A stretch of DNA of 64,000 nucleotides from Bacteroidaceae bacterium (GCA_017416705.1 JAFQBG010000003.1:182730-246729); one strand, 5' to 3'; positions 54,061 to 63,711 are shown, numbered from the stretch's first letter. Translations and numbers: made by a program. The notes: generated by a model from the letters alone, not told the origin.

Positions 54061-55354
54061 ATGCTCCAATGCGCTCTTTTATGTAGGCATAGGCAAAGTG
54101 GCAGTCTTGGCATTTTGCCTTGTTGCAGTAGGCTTTTTGTAGTTGTATTATAGCCTGAGAGTCGGCAGCGCAGTTGGTTGTCACTCCCATCATAGCCCAT
54201 TTACGTGTTATGCTGTTGTTCTCGCCGTTAATGTTGTGTAGGTAGTTTTCGGCTTTTTCGCATATAGCGATGTCTTTTCGGTGTTTCCCGTACAGATATA
54301 GAATTGGTACTACTGTGTTTATGATGAGCAAGTCGAGTTGTGTGTCGCGTTGTTGACTGTTTCCGGCTGTTTCTGTGCTGCCAAACTGAATATGGTTGTG
54401 CCAATACCCGTTTAGATTACTCCTGAGTACGTCGCGTAGTTCTGTTATGGTGTTCAGCGATGCCATTGTGGATATGTTTATTTTTTCGCTGTGGAACAGC
54501 GCTGCCAACCGCGCTATACGTATGTGTGGCGTGCTGTTGCCGCAATTCCATTTCCTGCCATCCATGGTTGCCAAATTAAATTTGCCTGCAAGGAACCTAT
54601 ATTCCCGTAGCAGTTCGTTGTAGTAGTCCGATTTCAGTGCGTCGTTGCGATAGTACAGGGGTATGCACTCTTCGTTCAGCAGCCCTGCCTGTCCAAAAAA
54701 CATAGCCTCTATTTGTGTCAAGTTGTTGCGGTGTTTGCATAATGCGCCATAGTCCAACAGCGATGCCCATTGTCGGAATGTTTCGCCTTGAATACCGAAA
54801 CCGAAGTTACGGCTCAGTTGCTTGAACAGTGTCTCGTCCCATTTTTGGTTACATTCCTGATGCAGGCTATATATCTGTCGGGCCTTTTCTTCTACGCGCT
54901 CTATCATCAGCCTCGACATGAAGTTATGCAGTTGCACAATGGGCATGTTACCTATTGCGCCGTTGCATGGCAGCAATCTGTTGTTTTCGAGTGTACTGTT
55001 GTATTCGTCGGCCAAGTCGTGAGGATAGCGCAGACGCAGCTGCGGCACACTCTCGCCATGTGGGTGGAGTGTCTCTATGTCGTCATTGCCTGTTACATGA
55101 AGAATGGCATTTGTATATGCTATTTTGCCTTTTTCTTTTATATCCTTCTCCCAATCGCTGCTTTTGTCGTGGATGACCACATTCCCCGACCATGTGCATC
55201 CGTCAATCTTAATACGTGCATTGCAAAATACATTCTCCTCGCCCGCGTTGTTCTCGCCTGTATATATCACTTGCAGTTTCTTGCCACCTGTTGTGTATAT
55301 CCCATCCTTGGGGAAAAGCCTGTTGCTCCAAATGTAGTTTAGAATGTTTCCCAT
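54059..55354 (-). CDS. DUF2851 family protein
   Basis: 431 residues from the ATG at 55354 (MGNILNYIWSNRLFP). The upstream in-frame ATG at 55396 lies inside a terminator hairpin and is rejected. Soluble, no signal peptide. The C-terminus has Cys residues in the pattern YCNKAKCQDCHFA, likely a metal site. The family is widespread in Bacteroidetes and has no established function. Transcribed towards the repeat array. Confidence 0.85.
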   Translation of the reverse strand: MGNILNYIWSNRLFPKDGIYTTGGKKLQVIYTGENNAGEENVFCNARIKIDGCTWSGNVVIHDKSSDWEKDIKEKGKIAYTNAILHVTGNDDIETLHPHGESVPQLRLRYPHDLADEYNSTLENNRLLPCNGAIGNMPIVQLHNFMSRLMIERVEEKARQIYSLHQECNQKWDETLFKQLSRNFGFGIQGETFRQWASLLDYGALCKHRNNLTQIEAMFFGQAGLLNEECIPLYYRNDALKSDYYNELLREYRFLAGKFNLATMDGRKWNCGNSTPHIRIARLAALFHSEKINISTMASLNTITELRDVLRSNLNGYWHNHIQFGSTETAGNSQQRDTQLDLLIINTVVPILYLYGKHRKDIAICEKAENYLHNINGENNSITRKWAMMGVTTNCAADSQAIIQLQKAYCNKAKCQDCHFAYAYIKERIGA

Positions 55355-55381
55355 AGCCTCTTGCTTTTTGCAAATATTACA

Positions 55382-55421
55382 ATAGCGAAGCCCCAAATGT
55401 GAAAAATTGGGGCTTCGCTAT
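55382..55421 (-). terminator. Terminator after the 7TM-HD phosphodiesterase gene
   Basis: Arms TAGCGAAGCCCCAA and TTGGGGCTTCGCTA, perfect, 10-base loop. About 26 bases after the upstream stop. Confidence 0.88.
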
Positions 55422-55446
55422 AAATTCTTTTAATATTTTTTTACAA

Positions 55447-57510
55447 TTACGCCTGTTTTTTGCTCTTGTCGGTGGGGTAGCTAATGCGTGTGTGATATAT
55501 TGCTTTTAGTCGCTCCTTGAATGTGGCCTTTATTGTTTCTATATCTTGGAATGTGAGCGGGCTGAATTTCAGTTCACCCTCTTGTACCTTCCCGTTTACG
55601 ATTTTTTCGACAAGCGTGTCGATATTCTCCTCGGTGTACTCCTTTATGCTATGCGATGCAGCCTCTACGCAGTCGGCAAGCATCAGTACGGCTTGCTCGC
55701 GTGTTGTAGGCATTGGTCCGGGGTATGTGAATTTGCTTTCATCAATATCCTCGCCGTTGTGTTGGTTTTTATATGTGATATAGAAATACCCCGTCTTCGA
55801 CAAGCCATGATGCGTGGCAATGAAATTTTTTATGGAGCGTGGCAGGTGGTATTTATCGGCCAAGGATAGTCCGTCGGTAACGTGTTTTATTATTATCTCG
55901 GCACTTTTTTCGGGGGTCAGTTCGTCGTGTGGGTTTATGCCGCCGCTTTGGTTCTCGGTGAAATATATGGGGTTAAGCGTTTTGCCTATGTCATGGAACA
56001 ATGCACCCGTTCTTACTTCGAGACTGTTTGCATTGATGTTTCGTGCGGCATCTGCTGCCAAATTGCCCACTTGCATTGAGTGTTGGAATGTTCCCGGTGC
56101 CTCTTGTGAGAGTCGTCGCAACAGTTCGCTGTTTATGTTTGAAATTTCTATCAGGGTAACGTTTGAAACAAATCCAAAAAGTTTCTCTATGATGAACATA
56201 AGAGGGTAGGCAAATAAAAGCAGGGCTGCATTTATTAAAAAGTATATGTACATCGAGTAATTCAGTTTGTTAATATCGTTCTCCACTATAAGCTCGTAGC
56301 AAAAATAGGTCAATGCGTATGTCAGGAACACAAAAAGAACGCATCGCAGCATCTGGGAACGCGATGAGAGCTCTTTCATACAGAGCATTGCAATATGTCC
56401 GGCAGGAATTTGCAATAATATAAATTCGTAGGGCGAATTAAGCATTATGGAGCAGATGAGCACATTTATGCTGTGGGTAATGACAGCTATGCGCTTGCCG
56501 CTGAAAAGACACAGAAGCATTGGGACCATTGCGAGTGGCAACATCGATACATTGCCTATTCGCATCTCCATCATCATTCCCACTATTATAGGAAATATGG
56601 TTGTCAAAAGCATTACAAGCAGGAACATATTGTTGTTTTCGGCAACTTCTGTGGCGTATATATAAATATAGGACAAAAGGACGCCTATACATATTGTGAC
56701 AAACAGTATTTGTCCTATGAGCATGAGCGTTGTCTTGCTATTTATGTTCTGTCGTTTGTCCACCTCGTAATTGTATGATTGCAGAACCTGATATGTCCTT
56801 TCGTCAACAATTTCTCCTCGGCTGATTATTTTTTGTCCTTTCTGTACAATGCCGTTGCTGGTGGATATTGCGTCGTATTCCTGTTGCAGGGAATTTGCCG
56901 AAAGGATGGAGTCGTAGTGTATGTTGGGCAGTAACAAATCGTTTAGTTTCAGCCTGTTCAGAATATCCTTGGGCGTTGTGTCGTTTCGTGTCAATAGGGT
57001 GTATGCCTGAGGCGTTTTCAGAAGCTCCTCGACGTTTTTTGTGTCGGAAATGTTGTTTGTTATTAATTTTATATTGTTGTGGTACGCGCCATTGGCTTTT
57101 TCCAATTCCTCGGACGATATGATGCCCCTGTCGTATATATCTGTCAATTTATTACAGTAGGCTATATATGTGCTGTGCGGCAGTATGCCATGCAATGTGT
57201 CGTAATATCTGTCTTTTAGAATGTTCAAAGCCTTGTGGACCGCAGTCGTGTCCTTTACAAAGTAGGGTACAAAGTTTTTATATACACTGTCTTTCTCCCA
57301 TTCTATTTGTTCGGCACTTTTGTATATGGGAAAATCGAATGTAGCTATCAGTTGACCATAGCTCCATGGGGTGTTTATGTAAAATTGGTAATTGAACACT
57401 CTGTCGCGTGGCATGAAATATACAATTAACCCAATGCACAGAATAGCAGTCAGAATTTGGTGTGTTCGGCGAAATTTTTTTCCAAACAGCCCTTTTATCC
57501 TATTTTTCAT
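55447..57510 (-). CDS. 7TM-HD domain phosphodiesterase (PgpH-like)
   Basis: 687 residues from the ATG at 57510. One N-terminal membrane helix, an extracytoplasmic 7TMR-HDED domain (about 50-265), seven membrane helices (about 265-470), then the HDIG domain (FHDIGKTLNP about 504, THHGLSKTGY, LMLADCVEAA). PgpH of Listeria hydrolyses cyclic di-AMP; this role is likely here. A promoter at 57547-57580 excludes the longer frame from 57579. Confidence 0.9.
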   Translation of the reverse strand: MKNRIKGLFGKKFRRTHQILTAILCIGLIVYFMPRDRVFNYQFYINTPWSYGQLIATFDFPIYKSAEQIEWEKDSVYKNFVPYFVKDTTAVHKALNILKDRYYDTLHGILPHSTYIAYCNKLTDIYDRGIISSEELEKANGAYHNNIKLITNNISDTKNVEELLKTPQAYTLLTRNDTTPKDILNRLKLNDLLLPNIHYDSILSANSLQQEYDAISTSNGIVQKGQKIISRGEIVDERTYQVLQSYNYEVDKRQNINSKTTLMLIGQILFVTICIGVLLSYIYIYATEVAENNNMFLLVMLLTTIFPIIVGMMMEMRIGNVSMLPLAMVPMLLCLFSGKRIAVITHSINVLICSIMLNSPYEFILLQIPAGHIAMLCMKELSSRSQMLRCVLFVFLTYALTYFCYELIVENDINKLNYSMYIYFLINAALLLFAYPLMFIIEKLFGFVSNVTLIEISNINSELLRRLSQEAPGTFQHSMQVGNLAADAARNINANSLEVRTGALFHDIGKTLNPIYFTENQSGGINPHDELTPEKSAEIIIKHVTDGLSLADKYHLPRSIKNFIATHHGLSKTGYFYITYKNQHNGEDIDESKFTYPGPMPTTREQAVLMLADCVEAASHSIKEYTEENIDTLVEKIVNGKVQEGELKFSPLTFQDIETIKATFKERLKAIYHTRISYPTDKSKKQA

Positions 57511-57546
57511 AAAGTTCGTTTTTTTGTTCTGTTCATAATGAATGTC

Positions 57547-57580
57547 CAAAAGTAACAAAAAATATGATAATGTAGCCAAT
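57547..57580 (-). promoter_or_regulatory. Promoter of the 7TM-HD gene
   Basis: Minus strand: ATTG (57577-57580), 22 bases, TACTTTTG (57547-57554). The start near 57540 is 30 bases before the ATG. Confidence 0.6.
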
Positions 57581-57827
57581 CTTTTTGCGATACTGTTCGT
57601 TTTTTTCGTAAAAGATACTCCGAGCCCTTTGTGTGGTTTGGCTGTTCGCTGTTTTTGCGGTGGTTCGCCGAGTCGTCGTCGTGCTTGCGCACATGAAATA
57701 GGTTGCTTGGCTCATACGGCTGTTTCATGAGAATTTGTTTGAATTCCTGAATATTGTTTTCTTGCTTTGCTCCATAAAAAACTTGGCGATATAAATTTAA
57801 ACAACTTCTAACAATTATACATCTTTT

Positions 57828-57857
57828 ATTGTTTTTTAAATTTTTGTACTATCTTTG
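57828..57857 (+). promoter_or_regulatory. Promoter of gltX
   Basis: ATTG (57828-57831), 18 bases, TATCTTTG (57850-57857). Predicts a leader of about 85 bases. Confidence 0.65.
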
Positions 57858-57875
57858 TAGCTAATTTATTATTGA

Positions 57876-57932
57876 AGGGAAAGCCTTTTGGTGTCGGCTA
57901 TGTTAATAGAATAGAGAACCTTTGCTTTCCCT
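57876..57932 (+). promoter_or_regulatory. Inverted repeat in the gltX leader
   Basis: AGGGAAAGC (57876-57884) and GCTTTCCCT (57924-57932) pair perfectly across a 39-base loop; the stem closes 17 bases before the ATG. Matches no riboswitch known to me. Confidence 0.4.
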
Positions 57933-57949
57933 ATAAATATCAGAATGTT

Positions 57950-59467
57950 ATGACAGACAGAAAAGTTAGAGTGCGTTTTGCTCCCAGTCCGACGGGGCCT
58001 CTGCATATTGGCGGTGTAAGAACCGCTTTGTATAATTATCTTTTTGCCAAGCAGCATGGTGGCGAATTTATATTCCGTATAGAAGACACCGATTCAAATC
58101 GTTTTGTCGAAGGTGCCGAGGAGTATATTTTGGAGTCGTTTCGTTGGTTGGGAATAGATTTCGACGAGGGTGTTTCGTTTGGTGGAAACTATGGTCCCTA
58201 TCGACAGTCGGAGCGTCGTGATATATACAAAAAATATGTCAAGATTTTGCTCGATGCAGGCAAGGCATATATGGCATTCGACACCCCCGAGGAGTTGGAT
58301 AGGAAACGTAACGAGATAGAAAATTTCCAATACGACGCTACCACCCGCATGGCTATGCGCAACTCGTTGTCCCTTTCGGCCGACGAGGTAGAATCGTTGT
58401 TGCAGAGCGGCCATCAATATGTGGTTCGTTTCAAGGTGGAGCCGGGCGAAAAAGTCGTTGTGAACGATATTATTCGTGGTGTTGTGACAATAGACTCGTC
58501 TATTCTGGACGATAAAGTCCTGTACAAGTCGGCCGATGAACTGCCCACCTATCACTTGGCAAATATTGTCGATGACCACCTTATGGAGGTGTCGCACGTT
58601 ATACGTGGCGAGGAGTGGTTGCCGTCGGCGCCCCTTCACGTATTGCTCTATCGTGCATTTGGCTGGCAGGATACAATGCCGCAATTTGCCCACCTGTCGC
58701 TTTTGCTAAAACCCGAGGGTAATGGCAAGTTGAGCAAGCGCGATGGCGACCGTCTTGGCTTCCCGGTGTTCCCGCTGGAATGGCACGACCCCAAGAGCGG
58801 TTCGGTGTCATCGGGCTTCCGCGAGTCCGACTATCTGCCCGAGGCTGTTATAAATTTCTTGGCGTTGCTTGGATGGAACCCCGGTGACGATGTCGAGATA
58901 ATGTCAATGTCGGAGCTCGTGTCAAAATTCGACCTTGCAAAATGCAGTAAGGCGGGTGCGCGTTTCGATTATAAAAAAATGATATGGTTCAACCATGAAT
59001 ACATACTCAGAAAATCGGATAGCGAGATAGCAAAAATATTCATGCCGGTTGTTAAGGCCCATGGTGTGGATGTAGCCGAGCCGTTACTCGAAAAAATAGT
59101 CTCTTTGATGAAAGGTCGTGTGAACTTCGTGCATGAATTGTGGGATGCTTGCAGTTTCTATTTCATAGCACCGACACAGTACGACGAAAAAACGGTGAAA
59201 AAACGTTGGAAAAGCGATTCGGCACAAAAAATGGAGGAGCTTGCCACATTGCTGCAAGGCCTCGAAGATTTCTCGATAGAAAATCAGGACAAGGCAGTAC
59301 ATGCGTGGATTGAGGAGAAAGGCTATGGCATGGGCGAAATAATGAATGCATTCCGCTTGGCACTTGTGGGCGAGGGTAAAGGCCCGCAGATGTTCGATAT
59401 TTCGGGACTTATCGGCAAGGAAGAGACACTGGCTCGTCTGCGTCGTGCAATTATGGTATTGGGATAA
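57950..59467 (+). CDS. gltX: Glutamate--tRNA ligase
   Basis: 505 residues from the ATG at 57950 ([26 protein letters not shown] at 19-22). The class I signature KLSKR is at about 260 ([12 protein letters not shown]). C-terminal anticodon-binding helices from about 350. An in-frame TTG at 57872 would add 26 residues unlike the family and lies within the leader. waaA starts 3 bases after it. Confidence 0.96.
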   Translation: MTDRKVRVRFAPSPTGPLHIGGVRTALYNYLFAKQHGGEFIFRIEDTDSNRFVEGAEEYILESFRWLGIDFDEGVSFGGNYGPYRQSERRDIYKKYVKILLDAGKAYMAFDTPEELDRKRNEIENFQYDATTRMAMRNSLSLSADEVESLLQSGHQYVVRFKVEPGEKVVVNDIIRGVVTIDSSILDDKVLYKSADELPTYHLANIVDDHLMEVSHVIRGEEWLPSAPLHVLLYRAFGWQDTMPQFAHLSLLLKPEGNGKLSKRDGDRLGFPVFPLEWHDPKSGSVSSGFRESDYLPEAVINFLALLGWNPGDDVEIMSMSELVSKFDLAKCSKAGARFDYKKMIWFNHEYILRKSDSEIAKIFMPVVKAHGVDVAEPLLEKIVSLMKGRVNFVHELWDACSFYFIAPTQYDEKTVKKRWKSDSAQKMEELATLLQGLEDFSIENQDKAVHAWIEEKGYGMGEIMNAFRLALVGEGKGPQMFDISGLIGKEETLARLRRAIMVLG

Positions 59468-59470
59468 GCT

Positions 59471-60697
59471 ATGTACACAATAGGAATATACATATATATA
59501 GCATTGGTCAAAATAGCGGCGCTTTTCGGACACAAAAAAGCGAAGCAGATGCTGCAAGGGCATAAAGAGACTTTTGCCAAACTGAAAGAGGGGCTTTCGA
59601 GCGAGAACACCTATATATGGTTTCATGTATCCTCGTTAGGGGAATTTGAGCAAGGACGTCCGCTCATGGAGCGCATACGTGCCAAGCATCCCGAATACAG
59701 AATAGTCTTGACATTTTTTTCACCCTCGGGTTATAGGTCGGCAAAACAATATCCGTATGCCGATGTTGTCTGCTATCTTCCTTTCGACACAAAGCTCAAC
59801 GCCCGTCGTTTTGTGAATATGGTAAACCCTAAAATGGCATTCTTTGTGAAATATGAGTATTGGTTGAATTTCCTATACACGCTTAAACGCAAAAACATAC
59901 CCACATACAGCGTCTCGTCTATATTCCGCAAGGAGCAGGTGTTCTTTCGCGCATGGGGCGGAATGTATCGCAGGGTGTTGAGCTGTTTTACACACCTGTT
60001 TGTGCAGAACGAAGAGTCGCGACAACTGCTGTCGGGCATAGGCGTTAAATGCGTCAGCGTCGTTGGCGACACCCGTTTCGACCGAGTTATACAAATATGC
60101 GAGGCAGCAAAGCAGCTGCCGCTTGTCGAGGCTTTTGTCGAGGGAGAAAGACCGGTCTTTGTGGTCGGTAGCTCATGGGGTGCCGACGAGGCCGTTTATA
60201 TGCCCTATTTCAACACCAAGCCCGCGTGGAAACTGATAATAGCATCGCACGAAGTGAACGAAGCGCGTTTGAAACATATCGAAAGCGTGTATAATGGCGT
60301 GTGCGTCAGGTACACGCAAGCCACAATGGACGAAGTACGTGCAGCCGACTGTCTGCTCATAGACTGTTTCGGCCTGTTGTCGTCCATTTACAGATACGGC
60401 GATATAGCATACGTCGGCGGGGGATTTGGCGTGGGAATACATAATATATTAGAGGCTGCCGTGTATGGCATGCCGGTATTCTTCGGGCCGAATAACGCAA
60501 AATTCCAAGAAGCCACCCGATTGAAAGAGTGTGGTGGCGGAATAGAAATCCATGGCACCGATGACTTTACAAAAAAAATGCAATTGTTCGACGAGGATAA
60601 ATCGGCATTAAAGTTAGCCGGGGATGCAGCCGGCGGATATGTGTCGGGTAATTCAGGAGCCTCGGATAAAATCCTCGAAGCCTTGGGCCTGAATTAA
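59471..60697 (+). CDS. waaA: 3-deoxy-D-manno-octulosonic acid transferase
   Basis: Adds Kdo to lipid A precursor at the inner membrane. 408 residues: N-terminal hydrophobic anchor (YTIGIYIYIALVKIAALF), FHVSSLGEFEQGRPLMERI with the catalytic Glu, RIVLTFFSPSGY, and the C-terminal GT-B part YVGGGFGVGIHNILEAAVYGMP. Overlap-free three-base gap with gltX suggests one transcript. Confidence 0.95.
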   Translation: MYTIGIYIYIALVKIAALFGHKKAKQMLQGHKETFAKLKEGLSSENTYIWFHVSSLGEFEQGRPLMERIRAKHPEYRIVLTFFSPSGYRSAKQYPYADVVCYLPFDTKLNARRFVNMVNPKMAFFVKYEYWLNFLYTLKRKNIPTYSVSSIFRKEQVFFRAWGGMYRRVLSCFTHLFVQNEESRQLLSGIGVKCVSVVGDTRFDRVIQICEAAKQLPLVEAFVEGERPVFVVGSSWGADEAVYMPYFNTKPAWKLIIASHEVNEARLKHIESVYNGVCVRYTQATMDEVRAADCLLIDCFGLLSSIYRYGDIAYVGGGFGVGIHNILEAAVYGMPVFFGPNNAKFQEATRLKECGGGIEIHGTDDFTKKMQLFDEDKSALKLAGDAAGGYVSGNSGASDKILEALGLN

Positions 60698-60789
60698 TGA
60701 CAATAAAACATTGTTAATAGTGATGGGAAAATCCATATTTTTAGTATTTTCGCAAAAAACAGGTAAATAACTTTTAAATATTTTAGATT

Positions 60790-61782
60790 ATGCAGTATTT
60801 GACAAATGAAAAATTAGTGATTGTGGGTGCAGCCGGTATGATAGGCTCGAACATGGCACAATCGGCGTTAATGATGGGTTTGACAACAAACTTGTGTCTC
60901 TACGATGTGTTCTCGCCCGAAGGCGTGGCCGAGGAGATGCGTCAAAGCGGTTTCGATGATGTAAATATTACAGCTACAACCGATGTTGCCGAGGCATTCA
61001 AAGACGCAAAGTATATAATATCATCGGGTGGCGCTCCCCGCAAAGAGGGTATGACACGCGAGGATTTGCTCGCAGGCAACTGTAAAATTGCCGAGGAGTT
61101 GGGTAAAAACATCAAGACATATTGCCCCGATGTAAAACACGTTGTTATCATCTTCAACCCCGCCGATTTGACCGGTTTGGTGACATTGCTCTATTCGGGC
61201 TTGAAACCCGGACAAGTGACTACACTTGCAGGCTTGGATTCAACTCGTTTGCAAAGTGCTTTGGCAAAGAAATTCGGCGTTATGCAAAACCAAGTTACAG
61301 GATGCGCTACATACGGCGGTCATGGTGAGCAAATGGCAGTGTTCGGCAGCGCAGTGAAGATTGCCGGTCGTCCCTTGACCGAAATAATCGGCACAGCCGA
61401 GTTCCCCGAAGAGGAGTGGGAGCAGATGAAGAAAGATGTTACACAAGGTGGTGCCGCTATCATAAAATTGCGCGGTCGTTCATCGTTCCAAAGCCCCTCA
61501 TACCTTTCTGTCGAGATGATACGTTCGGCAATGGGTGGCGAGACATTCCGTTATCCCGCAGGTACATATGTATCGAATGAAAAATACAACCACATAATGA
61601 TGGCTATGGACACTGTGCTCGACACAAACGGCTGTTCATACAAAATGCCCGTAGGTACTCCCGAGGAGCTCGCTAAGCTCGATGCAAGCTACGAGCACTT
61701 GTGCAAGATGCGCGACGAACTTGTGACACTGAACATCGTTCCCGCCATTTCGGAGTGGAGCAAAATCAACCCCAACCTTTAA
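60790..61782 (+). CDS. mdh: Malate dehydrogenase
   Basis: 330 residues, NAD-dependent, LDH/MDH superfamily. GAAGMIGSNMA is the nucleotide loop (about 13-23); GAPRKEGMTREDLL contains the substrate arginines; IFNPADL; the catalytic His is in ATYGGHGEQM. The long loop and C-terminus put it in the Porphyromonas/Parabacteroides-like group. -7 element TATTTTCG at 60745-60752. Works with fumarase in the reductive branch to succinate. Confidence 0.9.
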   Translation: MQYLTNEKLVIVGAAGMIGSNMAQSALMMGLTTNLCLYDVFSPEGVAEEMRQSGFDDVNITATTDVAEAFKDAKYIISSGGAPRKEGMTREDLLAGNCKIAEELGKNIKTYCPDVKHVVIIFNPADLTGLVTLLYSGLKPGQVTTLAGLDSTRLQSALAKKFGVMQNQVTGCATYGGHGEQMAVFGSAVKIAGRPLTEIIGTAEFPEEEWEQMKKDVTQGGAAIIKLRGRSSFQSPSYLSVEMIRSAMGGETFRYPAGTYVSNEKYNHIMMAMDTVLDTNGCSYKMPVGTPEELAKLDASYEHLCKMRDELVTLNIVPAISEWSKINPNL

Positions 61783-61813
61783 TATATTAAGGTATAATAT
61801 CATACCTGTGATT

Positions 61814-61865
61814 TTTTAACAATAAATGGTGCCGCGGAATTCCGCGGCACCATTTATTGTTAAAA
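61814..61865. terminator. Terminator after mdh
   Basis: A 52-base perfect palindrome (26-base arms) centred on GGAATTCC with GCCGCGG core arms and outer A/T-runs; active in either direction. Confidence 0.93.
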
Positions 61866-61932
61866 GTAACTATGTTCCCACTATTGTTTTTGCCCTACTT
61901 TTCTTATTTATGTAAAAAAACAGTAGAAATAT

Positions 61933-61963
61933 TTTGCCAATAGGAAATTTGTGCCTATTTTTG
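61933..61963 (+). promoter_or_regulatory. Promoter of rpsU
   Basis: TTTG (61933-61936), 19 bases, TATTTTTG (61956-61963): exact consensus; start expected near 61970. Confidence 0.85.
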
Positions 61964-62014
61964 CGCCACATTTTGTACAAAGTAGATAATATAAACTAAA
62001 TAATATAATAGGAA

Positions 62015-62206
62015 ATGATAGTTGTAACTGTTAAAGAGGGCGAAAACATAGAAAGAGCTCTTAAAAAATTTAAAAGAAAATTTGAAAAAACAGGTGTGGT
62101 AAAAGAATTGCGCGCACGTCAGCAGTTTGACAAACCTTCTGTTCTGAAAAGACTTAAAAAAGAACACGCGGTTTACGTACAAAAACTTCGCGCTGCCGAG
62201 GAATAA
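62015..62206 (+). CDS. rpsU: 30S ribosomal protein S21
   Basis: 63 residues, highly basic. MIVVTVKEGENIERALKKFKRKFEK and RQQFDKPSVLKRLKK are family-typical. S21 helps 30S subunits recognise mRNA; in Bacteroidetes the end of 16S rRNA is occluded by S21 and partners. First gene of the rpsU-recombinase-hpf run. Confidence 0.96.
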   Translation: MIVVTVKEGENIERALKKFKRKFEKTGVVKELRARQQFDKPSVLKRLKKEHAVYVQKLRAAEE

Positions 62207-62250
62207 AAAAATCGGACAGTTTCTTGTTTTTTTATTTTATCTTAATTATA

Positions 62251-62280
62251 TTCGTTGCCGAAATATCTTTCGGCAACGAA
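62251..62280 (+). promoter_or_regulatory. Hairpin abutting the start codon of the second recombinase
   Basis: Perfect 13-base arms TTCGTTGCCGAAA and TTTCGGCAACGAA around TATC; ends 2 bases before the ATG. May be the rpsU terminator, may limit ribosome access. Confidence 0.55.
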
Positions 62281-62282
62281 TT

Positions 62283-63173
62283 ATGTTTATAGACCACTTT
62301 ATTGACTATTTGCGGGTAGAGCGTAAATATTCGGCGCATACGCTCAGGTCCTATTCAAAGGATTTGAGACAATTTGAGGAATATTTGGGTTCCTTGGGCG
62401 AAAATATCGGGTTGAACGAAGCCGACTCCGATATTATCAGAACATGGATAGCCATGCTCATGGAGCAGGGACTCGCTCCAACAACTGTGAATAGGAAAAT
62501 GAGTGCCTTGCGTTCTTTTTATATATATCTTCGTGGTGAAGGGTGTGTGGATATTTCTCCCATTGCGGGGTTGCATGGCCCGAAATTGCCAAAACGGCTC
62601 CCGGCATTTGTGAAAGAACAAGAAATGGCCGACGTGGTCGATAAGGCCGAGTATGGCGATGATTTCTCGGCGTGCAGGGATAGAGCCATTATTACATGCT
62701 TCTACGAAACCGGCATGCGTCTGTCGGAATTGGTGGGGCTGAATATGGGCGATGTGGATTTCTCGGCATCTGTTATAAAAGTGCTGGGCAAGCGTAATCG
62801 GCATAGGGTGATTCCTGTAATTGCGGAGCTCGGCGAACTGTTGAAGGAATACATCGCCATGCGTGCTATGGTGGCAGCCGAAAACGAGTGTGCGCTTTTT
62901 GTAACGCAAAAAGGCGTCAGAATAAATGCCTCGGCGGTGTATCGGCTTGTGCGTAAACGCTTAAACGGCAAGGTGTCGGTAGGAAAGCATAGCCCCCATG
63001 TGCTCAGACATACCTTTGCGACGGCAATGTTGAACAACGACGCCGAGCTTGGTGCCGTAAAGGAACTGTTAGGTCACCGGCGATTGGCAACCACCGAGAT
63101 ATATACGCATTTGACATTCGAGGAACTAAAACGTTTTTATAAAAAGGCTCACCCAAGAGCCGGTAACAATTAA
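62283..63173 (+). CDS. xerC: Tyrosine recombinase, XerC-like
   Basis: 296 residues. SAM-like N-terminal domain (FIDYLRVERKYSAHTLRSYSKDL), catalytic Arg in YETGMRLSEL, Lys in VLGKRNRHR, HVLRHTFAT, LGHRRLATTEIYTHL with the Tyr nucleophile. With XerD (27703) it should form the dimer-resolution pair. Position between rpsU and hpf, not next to a phage or transposon, fits a housekeeping XerC. Confidence 0.88.
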   Translation: MFIDHFIDYLRVERKYSAHTLRSYSKDLRQFEEYLGSLGENIGLNEADSDIIRTWIAMLMEQGLAPTTVNRKMSALRSFYIYLRGEGCVDISPIAGLHGPKLPKRLPAFVKEQEMADVVDKAEYGDDFSACRDRAIITCFYETGMRLSELVGLNMGDVDFSASVIKVLGKRNRHRVIPVIAELGELLKEYIAMRAMVAAENECALFVTQKGVRINASAVYRLVRKRLNGKVSVGKHSPHVLRHTFATAMLNNDAELGAVKELLGHRRLATTEIYTHLTFEELKRFYKKAHPRAGNN

Positions 63174-63190
63174 ATATAGGAGGTAAAATT

Positions 63191-63484
63191 ATGGTAACAA
63201 GAGTTCAGACGATTCATTTTGATGCATCGAAACAGTTAATGGAGTTTGTCGAGAAGAAAGTGTCGAAATTAGAGAAGTTGTGTGAGGATGCTACTGCTCT
63301 TGATGTGGCAATGAAACTTATTAAGCCCGAAACAGCCATGAATAAAGAGGTTAGTCTGCGTCTTTCCTCGGGTGCTGGCGAGTTGTTTGCCTCTAAGATT
63401 AGCGATACTTTTGAAGACGCTTTACTTGAATCGATAGATGCTTTAAAGGCACAAATCGAAAAAAAACGCGAAAAAAATAGGTAA
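63191..63484 (+). CDS. hpf: Ribosome hibernation-promoting factor (short HPF/YfiA)
   Basis: 97 residues. VQTIHFDASKQLMEFVEKKVSKLEKL and the basic end EKKREKNR follow the short HPF fold, which blocks the decoding centre in stationary phase. An AGGAGG-type sequence lies before the ATG (63179-63184), unusual among these genes. 17 bases after the recombinase. Confidence 0.9.
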   Translation: MVTRVQTIHFDASKQLMEFVEKKVSKLEKLCEDATALDVAMKLIKPETAMNKEVSLRLSSGAGELFASKISDTFEDALLESIDALKAQIEKKREKNR

Positions 63485-63510
63485 AATCGAAAAAAAAGTC
63501 CGAAAATGTT

Positions 63511-63539
63511 TTTGGATTAAAAAAAAACTCGTACATTTG
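63511..63539 (+). promoter_or_regulatory. Promoter of the tRNA cluster
   Basis: TTTG (63511-63514), 17 bases, TACATTTG (63532-63539); 40 bases before the first tRNA. Spacing is two bases short of the norm. Confidence 0.6.
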
Positions 63540-63579
63540 CACTCGCATTACGAAAGTAACGCGCTGCAAATGTTACGAC

Positions 63580-63653
63580 GCCTCTTTAGCTCAGTTGGCC
63601 AGAGCACGTGATTTGTAATCTCGGGGTCGTTGGTTCGAATCCGACAAGAGGCT
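63580..63653 (+). tRNA. tRNA-Thr (anticodon UGU)
   Basis: Acceptor GCCTCTT/AAGAGGC, D stem GCTC/GAGC, anticodon loop TTTGTAA, T stem GTTGG/CCGAC with TTCGAAT loop, discriminator T. The anticodon stem has one T-T mismatch (third pair). CCA is not encoded. Confidence 0.95.
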
Positions 63654-63711
63654 CTAACAGCGGCAAGTACAAACGGTCGCAAATGCGTTTTCTGAAATAA
63701 TGACAAGGTAA

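Larger units (their letters stand above)
57511..57949. other. 439-base divergent intergenic region between pgpH-like gene and gltX
   Basis: Holds two promoters (minus 57547-57580, plus 57828-57857) and a structured gltX leader. The GC-richer stretch 57620-57730 has only a loose CATGAAA/TTTCATG inverted repeat; no gene or known RNA seen. Confidence 0.7.

Noticed and set aside
53762-54153. Plus-strand open frames across the tandem repeat array
   Set aside because: Their sequence is a by-product of the repeat (recurring YVM, CPLGF, RYAMP), lacks a start context and codon pattern of real genes, and the repeat unit is not a constant multiple of three.
55355-55396. Longer start for the DUF2851 gene
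   Set aside because: The extra codons overlap the terminator hairpin of the upstream gene.
57872-57949. In-frame N-terminal extension of GltX from a TTG
   Set aside because: The family N-terminus begins at the ATG at 57950; the extension lies in the leader only 15 bases after the -7 box.
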